A DNA stretch of 64,000 bases, taken from Gymnopus androsaceus JB14. Lineage: Eukaryota > Basidiomycota > Agaricomycetes > Agaricales > Omphalotaceae. The stretch covers positions 124,001 through 188,000 of the forward strand of contig ML769503.1 in assembly GCA_009733575.1 (NCBI GenBank). Direction: 5' to 3'. Below, piece after piece: positions 54,401 to 64,000 of this stretch. Below the pieces are notes generated by a model. The model saw nothing but the letters and a program-made list of their open reading frames with translations. It did no database searches and was not told the origin of the DNA. Positions within the stretch are counted from its first letter, which is position 1. Every line of letters begins with the position of its first letter. Both the position numbers and the translations under genes were made by a program.

Positions 54401-56234
54401 ATGTCGAGTCCTGCTTCCACAAAGAAAATGACTTACGGTATATTTTCTGGCACATCATCTTGCTCTTGGTCTTTCTAACTAGAACGTGTCCTCTTCAGCA
54501 CGTCTCGGAAATTCCGGGCTCAAAGTGTCAAAGATCATCCTTGGATGCATGACCTATGGAAGCCCGACCTGGGCTCCTTGGCTTCTGAATGAAGAAGAAG
54601 GAATCAGACATATCAAGACCGCGTACGTTTGGCCATTTACTTTCATTATTGCTAACTCTCTTATAGATGGCATGTTTCGCTAGATACGAGGCTGGAATCA
54701 ACACGTTTGACACAGCGAATGTAAGATTTCCAAGTCTGGTTTTTAAAAAATCTTGACTGTGTTTCCTACTTAGGTCTATTCAAATGGTTTATCTGAAGTG
54801 ATATTGGGAAAAGCAATTAAAGAGTTGAACTTGCCTCGTGAAGAGATTGTAGTAATGACCAAGGTCAGCTATACGAAGTGTAGCTTCGTTAGAAGAGCTT
54901 GCTGATTGTCTACAGTTTGCAGGCGTTGTTGATCGCACGCCTGAATACAAGGGTGCAGTTTATAGTAACTTCGCTGCAGCCGACCAAGATGGGTACGTCA
55001 ATCAATGGGGTGGAAGCCGCAAGGTTTGTCGCATTATTCCAGTGTGTTCTACATCTCAACCCCAATTTCTATTCAAAGCACATTTTTGCAACGGTTAAGG
55101 CCAGCCTTGAGCGCCTGCAACTCGAATATATCGATGTGCTTCAATGTAGGCTTACCGTACCTCCCTATGATTTTTTCTCTAATTACATTGAATAAAGACC
55201 ATCGTGTGGATCCTTTCACACCGATCGAGGAAACTGTCCGTCTCCACCGTCTTTAGCTTCTTGTTTACTCCTACTGATTGCACCTTACGATTCAGATGCA
55301 AGCTCTTCACGATGTTGTAAAAGCTGGATACGTTCGTTACATTGGCATGTCTTCCTGCCGTGCTTGGCAATGTATGTTGCTCTTATCTGCCTCGTCTCCG
55401 ACCATATTTCACTGATAGATTTTTTTTTTTGCGGTAGTCCATATAATGCAAAGTGAGTTTCTCTCCAATTCGGTGCTTTTGTTGGTGCCAACAAGTCCTG
55501 CCTGAAGACTACGCAATCACAAACAAGCTCACTCCGTTCATCTCAATGCAAAACCATTACAATTTAGTGTACAGGTTAGCTCATCTCTTCGTTCGTTTCT
55601 TTGATCAGAGCCAAAAATCCTTATAGAGAAGAAGAGCGTGAAATGTTCCCTACGCTGAAGGTATTTTTCTGTTTAGAGCGTTGATTTACGGAAGCTAACT
55701 ATACCCCGCAGCATTTCGGTGTTGGTTCCATTCCATGGTCTCCTCTTGCCAGAGGAATGCTCACTCGCCCCATAAACGAGCAAACTAGTCGTGGTGGTAC
55801 CGATGCGTGGGTTATATTCCAGTCGAATAAATCCATCGTTTGATTCAGTTGTTATAGAATGCTCCAAGGATATGATCAACGCGAGGGCAATCACACGATT
55901 GTTAAACGGTTAGTGCATCATCGTCTATAATCAAACATTGGAACTTAGGAGATTATTAGTCTCGAAGAGATCGCTAAGAAGAAGGAAGTTACTATGGCTC
56001 AAGTTGCGCTCGCTTGGTCACTCAGTAAAGAAGGTACGCTTTCGCTCCCGTTGTAACCTAACGATCTTTTGAAAACCTATCCCGAATGCAGGTGTTGCTG
56101 CTCCGGTCGTCGGAACTACATCTATCAAGAACCTGATGGACCTCATCGATGCCGTAGACCTGAAGCTCACGGAAGAGGAGATCAAATATCTGGAAGAGCC
56201 ATATGAAGCTCAGGCTATCTATGGATTTTACTGA
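54401..56234 (+). CDS. Aldo/keto reductase, 15 exons
   Basis: Exons: 54401-54437, 54499-54622, 54684-54720, 54774-54863, 54916-55023, 55079-55145, 55198-55235, 55296-55371, 55438-55452, 55508-55574, 55627-55660, 55712-55806, 55858-55908, 55960-56033, 56092-56234; 352 codons, 351 residues, the usual family size. The catalytic tetrad is visible: Asp in TFDTAN, Tyr in NVYSNG, Lys in VVMTKFAG, His in LQYHRVDP. NADPH-binding blocks include GMSSCRAWQ, QNHYNLVYREEE, IPWSPLARGML and PVVGTTSIKNL. The closest type by motif is the fungal versiconal-hemiacetal-acetate-reductase-like group, cytosolic NADPH enzymes that reduce aldehydes. The substrate cannot be told; there is no secondary-metabolite cluster beside it. 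All tetrad residues are present, so it should be active. Confidence 0.88.
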
Positions 56235-56988
56235 AGGACACGCGGAAATCCTGCTTTGGAAACCTGCGTGAAGTTTTTTTCTCCTTATACTAATACTACC
56301 GAGGACACACTTACCACAAAATATAATTTAAGCAAAATTTACTAGAGCCGCCATCATATTGCGAAGCCAAGGTTGTAAGAAAACAGCATATAAATAATGA
56401 AAAAATTACCAAAATTCACTCAAACGAGATCATGAATCATTCAAGCACTCCCGAGTCCCGTCAACCCCTCCTCACGGGCCTTGGAGTAGGCTCATCCCGA
56501 CATACTTAACCTTCCCCGACTCTCGAACGGAGTAAGAGGGAGGGCCTTGTACCGTACGATCGAACAAATAAACGTGACTTTTACTCCAGATCTTTACCCG
56601 ATTTTACCACGGCCCTTATCGACATAGGTCAATGTGCCGACGAAACAGTTTCTTCCCCTCTGTTAGGCATTGCAAGAGCGTTCAATGTCAGTCGAACAAG
56701 AAACAATAAGCAATATCTTTTTGAGAACCGCATCTTGCAAACTGCAATGGTTATCACAAACACAACCAGACTTATTGTCCTAAACGAACGGACATTGTAT
56801 TACCATTCAAGATATTTTGTCCTGCTACTAGTACAATTGCCAAAGAAAACATTGCCTACTTTGTTGCTAGCTTATACTGGAGCTTCTTCTGCAAGGGCTC
56901 TCACAGTGTTTGCATTAGCAGTGCTTCTGCTCTAATTGATCACAACACCACTGTAGGTTTTGTAGGCTTCGCTAACGTGCACAATGGG

Positions 56989-57056
56989 TGATTTGACACT
57001 GTACATACTACACCTTGGTTTGACACTGTATGTACTACACCTTGGTTTGACACCGC
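56989..57056. repeat. Two-and-a-bit copies of a 31-base tandem repeat
   Basis: TTTGACACTGTACATACTAC followed by ACCTTGG is repeated with GTATGT for GTACAT in the second copy, then a partial third. Confidence 0.8.
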
Positions 57057-58357
57057 CCTGGTTTTGCAGACACTTTCTTTTCAACTTCACCTCTCTGCAA
57101 TGATGATGTGGGCTTGGTTGCTCATGTTTGCCATACCATTAAAACTGCTAGGTCTGTTTTCTGTGTAGCATATGTTCAGCCTTAACTAATTTTGATAACT
57201 GCAGATCTCTTGCTGAGCTTTTGCTGCAGGTTGTTGTAAAGTACTGGTTTTGTGTACAAATAACTTCAATTTAATCTGCTTTTTCTACTTTGTAATTATT
57301 GTCTAAATTACATCAATTTAGACAGTTTTGTTGGATAAGCACTTAGCCGTTGGTTGTCCGGCCGCTCCGCACATCATATTACCCCTATCCGTTCCTGTAT
57401 ATAAAGTATGTAGGTACAATTTGCTAAATCAATTGTTCTTTCCCCCGTCTGTCGATGCTCGATTCCCTCCTCTGTCGAGGTTGTACCAACTGAGCCCGCT
57501 CGTTTCTCAACAAGTTTTGCATACTTGAGTGAGTCAGGGATTGTCTTGCGTAAGCGAGATGTTACTGGTGTGGTATAGCAAAGTAGCTTAATGAGAGATG
57601 GGAGCTCTGAATCCCATTCTTTGTTCATCACTGATTTTCAATTGTTTGTCCATAGTTGCAAGAAGAGCCTCAGCCCCAAGAATACCATATGTCATTAGAA
57701 ACTTATTAGATTTTGGGATACATGGGTACATTGTCACTTGAGAAAGGGCAGAGTCAAACAATATGATATATTCCTTTTGAGCCTTGTAGTGGGAGTTGGG
57801 AGGGGGATCTGATTACTACAAACAGGCTTATATATGGTAAAATACCAATTTCCAATTGGACGCTGTGGCAAGCAACGGCACTTGGCAAAATCAAAATCCA
57901 ACACACCCTTGCGAGTGCCATATGAGCCTCTCAAACTCAACATTTATGACAACACAATTGGATTCAAGGTCTTCTTCTTCATTGGCAAAATAACAGTGTG
58001 CACAAATCAACAGGGGTTCGTCTGAGTTGTCATCATGACTCGGCAATGTCCACAGCAATTGTCAATGCTGGGAAGGGGAATCAAGTGGTAGCAAACACAT
58101 CAAGGGGGCAGAATATCATTGGTTGTGCCTCACCAGGTGACTTGGATAGAATCAAGAGAATGGACAATGACTCAAGTGAAGATGGTAAGGATAGGGGCTC
58201 AACCCAAAAATCCTCGTAGCGCTATTTACTGGCTAGACCTAGCAGGACAACCCAGAATTTACTTGTTGTTGTCCTTCTCCTTGAGTGATGCTGCACCATT
58301 TATTGCAACATTAGAGTCAGTTCAGGCAACTGGAATCTGGACAGATTCTTACAGCTA

Positions 58358-58577
58358 GTTACCATAGATGGTAATCAGATTTCAACAAAATCTTGCCTCT
58401 CTCCACTGCACAGTGCACCCCCACCAACCTAATTTTGACACAAGAAGGCTCAGAAGAATGCCATTAGTGATTTACCACTATTTTATTGTTGTTGCACTTA
58501 TTCTATGAGAGGAAGGAGTAGTTTGAATGAAAGAACAAAGGGCGTTTGTCCAAAATCTGATTACCATCTTTGGTAAC
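58358..58577. mobile_element. 220-base MITE with 25-base terminal inverted repeats
   Basis: The left end GTTACCATAGATGGTAATC...(58358-58382) and the right end 58553-58577 are reverse complements with one mismatch. Each terminus is itself a near-palindrome (TTACCATAGATGGTAA). The interior is non-coding. No clear target duplication. Confidence 0.75.
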
Positions 58578-59065
58578 AAGGCGTAAGTCTGACCAGACTC
58601 TGGTTGCCGAACTGAGTCTTAGCACGGAAAATCAAAAATGTTGCATTATGAAAGTTGGTGAAGCTTCTTTCTCCCCATACTATGGTTGTTCGGGATATGC
58701 TGGGACCAGGATATGCTGAATCTTGGAAATTGCTCAATTTATACCGTTCCCGTTTTTGAGTGCCCACCAGAATTATTTTACAAGTTTGTTAGATAGTATT
58801 TATCAATCCTAGATACTTTTCAAGACTGATATTTGAGGTTAAGAATTACAGTAAATGCAACATCAAAATCATTGACCTCCATACCCCATCAAAGTTTAAG
58901 GAACACTATATATATGAATAGCAACTGTTGAGCTGCGCTGCTCCAGCCAGAACATATAATGGTAAGATCTTAAATCCAAATTTTCTAAGGAAAATGTGAA
59001 GAATAGCATATTGCGCAAATGAAAGACTTATTGTTCGCCTCTAAGGTTTTTGGTGTGCATCAAAA

Positions 59066-59222
59066 ATCCTAGTTTTTGCTCGGGAGACAGCCGATGCGAT
59101 GAGGAAATTCAAGGAAAATCTAATAATCTTATTTTGAGGGTTTTAAAGGCCTATGAATCAAATGGTGTACTCAGATTTTTCATATCTTCACTGGTTGTCC
59201 CGCAATGCAATGGTCAGCATAT
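59066..59222 (+). repeat. Dispersed repeat, copy 2 (~160 bases)
   Basis: Partner of about 54064-54230; same order of shared blocks with moderate divergence. Confidence 0.55.
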
Positions 59223-59851
59223 CCTGAACAACCATACATCATAGATCAGCTGCTGTACACCTCTGTGCAGAACTGGACAGAGGGGGACCTTGCTATGGGA
59301 TCTCACAGGTTTTGCTGATGTAGTACTGTTCAAGTTTGCAATGCAGTTTCACCAGGACATGCACATTGCATATTTTTGCTCCCCAGAGGACAATCAACAT
59401 GGTTGACTCAATTGCCAAAAATGGACATTGTGCCATGGCTGCAGTGAGGGCATTCGTGCTGTCTAAAAAGTCTGGTTACAATCTTGCGAGTGGAGGTTCC
59501 CAGGAAATCCGGGAAAGATGTTCACAGTTGAGGGTTGTATGGCCATTGAGGGGTTGAGGCTACAGTAAGTCACTCAAAGATTACTGCATCCATTCAGCTG
59601 ATCATTGTTAACAGGCTCCTGATGGAAACTGGGTTGAAACTTGGTGCACGCTTGGGGATGAGGGTCTTGTTGTGGTTTCAGCTGCACTGGATCATAGCTA
59701 TATCCTTACTTCCCGTCCATCTGCAACGCAAAATGTCAAATGTTACCGCCGGTAAAGACTTTTCTGCCTGCAGCGTGACAAGCCACGAGGAAATCCGGTT
59801 CGCCATTTGTTTGGTAAGGGAGATGTGCTCATGAGTGAGGGGAGATTCAAA

Positions 59852-59894
59852 GAAGTTAGTGAAGAGCAAAAAGATAGGGAAAAGAAACGTACGT
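59852..59894 (+). repeat. Dispersed repeat, copy 2 (43 bases)
   Basis: Partner of 53971-54011; near identical. Confidence 0.85.
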
Positions 59895-59977
59895 GTATGC
59901 CGTCACCCGTGTTAGTCTTTAGACTCTAGAGTCAATAGGCGCTGATATTCTCATAATTAGCGCCCGACTCTTGATTC

Positions 59978-61575
59978 ATGGCCGTCACTCCCCAAAATCC
60001 CGATGCGACTCAGATTATTGATCTAACCGAAGAGACCAAGAAAAGAACTTCATCCGTACATGACGCAAATAGTGATCCACCTTTTGGCTCAAGATTTCTC
60101 GTCGACCCATCACTAACATTCACCCAAAACGCCTGGGACCATGTACCTCCACCAACCGATCAAGCTTCCACCATCTCAGCTTCACTAGCTCGTCAGCGCG
60201 CAGCTCCTGTCAGCGAAGAGGAAAGACACAAGTTGAATTCAAAGCCCGCGAAATATTGGGATAATTTTTACAAGAATAATGAAGCGAATTTTTTCAAGGA
60301 TCGCAAGTGGTATGTAACGCTTCCTCGAACTTCCTCAACATTTACAATGACCCACTTGGTAGGCTTCACAATGAATTCCCGGACTTGGTAGCCGCGGCAG
60401 ATGTAGATGTACGCCTTTCCCAATCTCCGACCATTCTTTCTCCATTCATCTCACATTCACCGCACTGACATTTTCATTCCGCTCCAGGCTGGCCCTCTTA
60501 AAATCGCCGAAATTGGCTGTGGCGCAGGCAATTCAATCTTCCCTGTTCTTTCTGCGAACCAAAATCCCCAGTTGGAATTGTACGCTTATGATTATTCCAA
60601 TCATGCAGTCAAACTTGTTCAAGTGAGTTGCCGATGCTTCACTAGGGCTCAAGCATCTTATCGTACATCTCAAAGCACAACCCTCTCTACATCTCCCCAC
60701 CTTGTGGTACAATCCACTCCGCCGTCTGGGATCTATCTTCTCACGATACCCTACCCCCAGGCCTATCTCCTGGCTCCGTAGACATTGTTATTCTGGTTTT
60801 TGTGCTTTCCGCTCTACATCCAGACGAATGGGCCTCGGCCATTCGTAACGTGTACAGAATCCTCAAACCAAAGACAGGGAGGGTGTTGTTTCGAGACTAC
60901 GGGAGGTATGATTTGACGCAATTGAGGTTCAAGAATGGGAGGATGCTGGGAGATCATTTTTATAAGAGAGGAGATGGGACAAGGGTATATTTTTTCGAGT
61001 TGGGTGAGCGTTTGTATTTATTTATCTCCCATTCTTTCATTCGTTTACACTGGTATCGACAATGTCAGATGAGTTATCCCTGCTATTCACCGGCAAACAG
61101 CTATCGAAGGACGAGAAGGAACGCGTAGACCGTGGCGAGGGTGCGGCTCAGGTCGTCGACGAAGAAGATGCCGATAGCTATTTGGGTGGTGGTTCGACAC
61201 CTTCAATGACGCCTAATGCACCATCACCGTCACCAATGGTGCTTCCAGCGATGACGAAACCTTCACCGACTATTGAAGGAATTCGCGACGAGCCACCAAA
61301 CGACCCCCAGACAGTGATTGAACCGCAAATTCACCCCAACCTCCTCGATCCCTTGTTCCCTTTTAATTATGGCCCTTCAACCTTCCCCGTCACCTGCAGG
61401 TTGTTTATCTGATCCCCAAACGGAAGATCAGGCGCAACCAAAAGAAGAATTACCGCAGTTACACCCGCTGTTTGCCACCGTCAGTCTCGGTATCGACCGA
61501 AGACTGATAGTAAATCGGAAGCGGCAGTTGAAGATGTATAGAGTCTGGATGCAGGGTGTATTTAGGAAGGTGTGA
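59978..61575 (+). CDS. tRNA (cytosine-32 N3) methyltransferase, Trm140/METTL2 type (one frame break)
   Basis: Exons: 59978-60309, 60363-60402, 60488-60622, 60676-61003, 61069-61575; about 446 residues. KYWDNFYKNNEANFFKDRKW and LHNEFPDL form the N-terminal signature of METTL2/Trm140 enzymes. KIAEIGCGAGNSIFP is SAM motif I; CGTIHSAVWDLSS, VDIVILVFVLSALHP and VLFRDYGRYDLTQLRF follow in order; the C-terminus has GIDRRLIVNRKRQLKMYR. These enzymes make 3-methylcytidine at position 32 of tRNA-Thr and/or tRNA-Ser anticodon loops. A fungus-typical low-complexity insert (about 61110-61440) separates EL-DELSLLFTG from the last block. One frame switch is needed near 61370 (CCCTTTTAATT region); total exon length is 3n+1, which fits one extra base. 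Confidence 0.82.
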
Positions 61576-62209
61576 ACAATGGAGTGAATTTTTTTGCTGG
61601 CTATTTTTTATGATCTTAAAGTGTTCATGACAATGCTTTTGAAGTCGAGCCTGACCTCGAAACTGATCCCCTCTTCAACGGTCCCAGCTATTGAAGGGGC
61701 TCACCGTGTGGTATTAGTGCAGTACGAGTTACCGTATGTATACACAACTTTCAGCCAAGCACATTACCGATTCCACCCTGATTCTCCAATAAATAATGCA
61801 ACATGTTCTGCACTAGCGGCAAGGAAGCAGACGGTTGATAGAATGGAAATTGATGTAATTATTTCTTGCATCCCTCGCTCATTAACATTTTCAGTTCGGC
61901 GCTCACTGGTGCCACGCTGGACGAAAAAGGGATGGTTTAACCGTTCCCTGGCAAATGAAGGCTTTAAATCTTTTTTATCGAGCGGCATACATGGTACAAC
62001 TTTCCCGGTTAAGCTTCTTAGCGCGCTTAGTTGCCTCTAAGCGTTTGGGGTTCGGTCATCATCATCTTGGCAAGAAGTACTTATATTGGAGGACCATAGA
62101 CTGCCATAAACGCAAGTTACTGATAGGAAAAGAAAGTTGTTTATATTCCTCGAAAGGTGCTTCACAGAACAACTCAATAAATAAGTGATTGCGTGCCTAA
62201 AAACTTACT

Positions 62210-62950
62210 AGGGCCCTCAGAGTGATCTTGCTCTATACGGGGAATGATGATGCCCGAACTGCTTGTATCCACGACCATGATGCATCTATAGGCATTTTTC
62301 AGATGTCAGAGTCGACATTGGATAAAAAATTTGTCAGTCGTACCTGGAAACTCCCAAACCATTACTCCAGCATCTAAATGATGTGCATAAAAGAATGAGA
62401 AAACAAAAAATCTTCGAAAGTGCGCATGCTACTCACTCCAGCCTGAATCCCTAACCCCGGTAAAATTTGCAGCCTCCTCACGGTCGGCGATTGGCCTCAC
62501 AGGGGGTTCAGCACCTTTGATCAAGTCTTCAAATGCCCCCAGGCATCGCAGACTTCCAACCATCCCACTCCCCCAGTCTCAACCTCCTTTCCCGGCCGTT
62601 GTACCGCAGCAAAAGATCTAGCCCGATGATTATTGGCTTGTCGTCTTTGTGCAAAGAAAATTGGGTTGGTGAACCGTGCAAGCGGTCCAAAGACAAGGAC
62701 TCACCCAGATTTGCCAAAGGTCCTAGCTTGCATACCAAATCTGTTTCACCAAAGCCAACGTTTCCAGCAATGCCCACTGTTAGGCATAACGTTTGGATTT
62801 CTATCGACAGGAGCTTTCAATGTTCTTTGCAGAGGTAAAGTAGTTGATAGCTGGTGGTCTAAAAAATGCAGGAAGTTCTGAGCCCAGAGTATGAGAGTGT
62901 TGAAAAGCACTCACTAGAATTACTGCGAATGACACCGGTGGCCTTAGTCT
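62210..62950 (-). pseudogene. Possible decayed gene with an aspartic-protease-like VVDTSSSG motif
   Basis: Down the minus strand, segments with likely splice sites give protein-like pieces: a stretch containing GLDLLLRYN (near 62630), then FEDLIKGAEPP and REEAANFTG (near 62500), and finally MVVDTSSSGIIIP (near 62270). The last resembles the DTG/DTS-S active-site loop of A1 aspartic proteases. The pieces need frame changes and no full domain can be assembled, so this may be chance or a broken gene. Confidence 0.25.
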
Positions 62951-63608
62951 GATCAAGATTAATGGGCCCTAACCGTAGTTCGATTTCACTCACGTGTGAG
63001 CGCCTAATTCGAGAAAATTTTCGACGCGAGTCCTATGTGAACACGTTAATGGCCTCACTATCTAACCAATTCACTTCTAATGATGGCCATACATGTCTAT
63101 GTGAAGAAATCAGTATTGAACGTGAATCGTACGCTCACAGAATTAGAAATAAACGAGCAAGGAGCTGGCGCTTACTGGCGATGAGCCATCATCCGCAAAA
63201 GGGAGTACTCGATATAAAAGGAAATATTCGATAAAAAGGGAAACGGCAGGCACTTGAAAATCGAGGTCCTGGTGACGCGGCGTGAATTTGTGCAGACTCT
63301 AAATATAGCAAGCTTGCTTGCGAGAGTCTGCCTACGGGAGACAACGGTGGCCTTAGCACGAGCCCAAGCATTGTCCATTCTCCTTCTGCATCATCCTCTC
63401 TAAATCCTTTCCAGGTCCACTAGGCTCGGTCGACATAGGATAGCATTCTCGCACACCAAGTAACGAATAACCCAGGGGAATGAAAGCCGGAGTAGGTTGA
63501 TTTTTGAAGGGCCTGTTTTGAGAACTTATTCTTCCCTATGCATTCGTCGGTGTGTAACTTATTCCAGTGTCCATCAGCATTTCCACATATTTATAAATGG
63601 TATAATCG

Positions 63609-63699
63609 GCATAATGGTATAAACATTATGCCGGATCATACACCGAGAAATATCGGATCATTTATACACGTCGTATAATTGGTATAAACCGTTTATACC
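63609..63699. repeat. Cluster of strong AT-rich palindromes
   Basis: CGGCATAATG and CATTATGCCG form a perfect 10-bp stem around a 7-base loop (stem positions 63607-63633). GGTATAAAC-C-GTTTATACC is a perfect 19-base palindrome at 63681-63699. TATAA/TTATA phrases recur between and after them. Confidence 0.7.
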
Positions 63700-64000
63700 A
63701 GATTTATACTTGCTTATACACTGACTAGTATCAATTTCATTCGTATCAGTGAATAAAGTACTTTACTCTTCAAACTAATCTCAATACTCTAGATAGCTTA
63801 ACCAGTGCTTTCAATGATTGGAGAAGTCGCTTGAGTGCTGTGCAGGTTGATAACTGATCATGAGTCAAGTCCGGGATTTCATGAAGTCGTCACAGGACTG
63901 GGAAAAAGCGCGCATCTTGCATCAAGCTCCAAACTTGTACAGACTCACGTGTGGGTGGCGCTGCATTTTTTTTTGTTCTTGAACTTGAACATCCTTGGAA

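Larger units (their letters stand above)
56235..59977. other. 3.7-kb repeat-rich region without a supported gene
   Basis: Contains a short tandem repeat (about 56989-57056), open-frame fragments near 57834-58358 that look like old transposon or gene debris (no family recognised), a 220-base MITE (58358-58577), and the second copies of two repeats also found before the reductase gene. Confidence 0.5.
61576..64000. other. No confidently recognised gene to the window end
   Basis: About 2.4 kb. Minus-strand pieces at 62200-62950 have some protein-like character (see findings). The part 63590-63730 is AT-rich with strong palindromes. A hairpin-like repeat (AGACTCT ... AGAGTCT) surrounds AGCAAGCTTGCTT near 63293-63330. 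Confidence 0.4.

Noticed and set aside
1..64000. tRNA and rRNA genes
   Set aside because: Reading by eye for B-box (GGTTCGAAT-type) and conserved rRNA phrases on both strands found none convincing; a covariance-model scan would be decisive.

Overview
This window comes from a filamentous basidiomycete, most likely an Agaricomycete. Genes are cut by many GT-AG introns of about 50-65 bases, and the protein families (a YVC1-type channel, a Bye1-like PHD/TFIIS/SPOC protein, a Cdc15-type STE11 kinase, a Trm140-like methyltransferase, GT90) are typical of that group. One run of 25 Ns (12549-12573) marks an assembly gap. All intron and exon positions were worked out by hand from splice signals and reading-frame continuity, not from transcripts.

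The left part (about 0.6-29.5 kb) is a transposon graveyard with a readable order of events. A long terminal repeat (LTR-B, reverse orientation, 4641-18229) is split by an 11.7-kb hAT element (5016-16751, 8-base target duplication). The hAT element in turn contains a second LTR of the same family (LTR-A, 5614-7670), a foldback element with long inverted repeats (9731-10626), a segmental duplication, and a large array of 53-base palindromic units. A third LTR (LTR-C, 20193-27804) is split by a nearly complete tyrosine-recombinase retrotransposon (Ngaro/DIRS-like, 21816-27674) with gag, RT-RNase H and recombinase genes and two spliceosomal introns. Fragments of a LINE endonuclease, a Tc1/mariner transposase and several MITE-like elements lie around them. 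A partial TPR gene runs off the left edge.

The right part (about 30-61.6 kb) is gene-rich: a 25-exon YVC1-like cation channel; a convergent UPF0303 gene that shares a 125-base divergent promoter with a FAD-dependent oxidoreductase; a Bye1-like transcription factor on the minus strand; a very large kinase gene joining a calponin-homology domain, a Cdc15-type kinase domain, a C1 domain and a C-terminal CaaX box; a small secreted protein; an aldo/keto reductase; and a tRNA m3C methyltransferase of the Trm140/METTL2 type. They do not form an obvious pathway cluster. The last 2.4 kb hold no gene I can name with confidence.

Two themes cut across the window. Several conserved genes carry single-base frame breaks, mostly beside homopolymers, and the two copies of the 1.9-kb duplication differ largely by homopolymer length, so many apparent pseudogene lesions may be consensus errors. 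The oxidoreductase also contains a 52-base intron that looks like a partial tandem copy of the exon behind it, which would be a case of intron birth by internal duplication.
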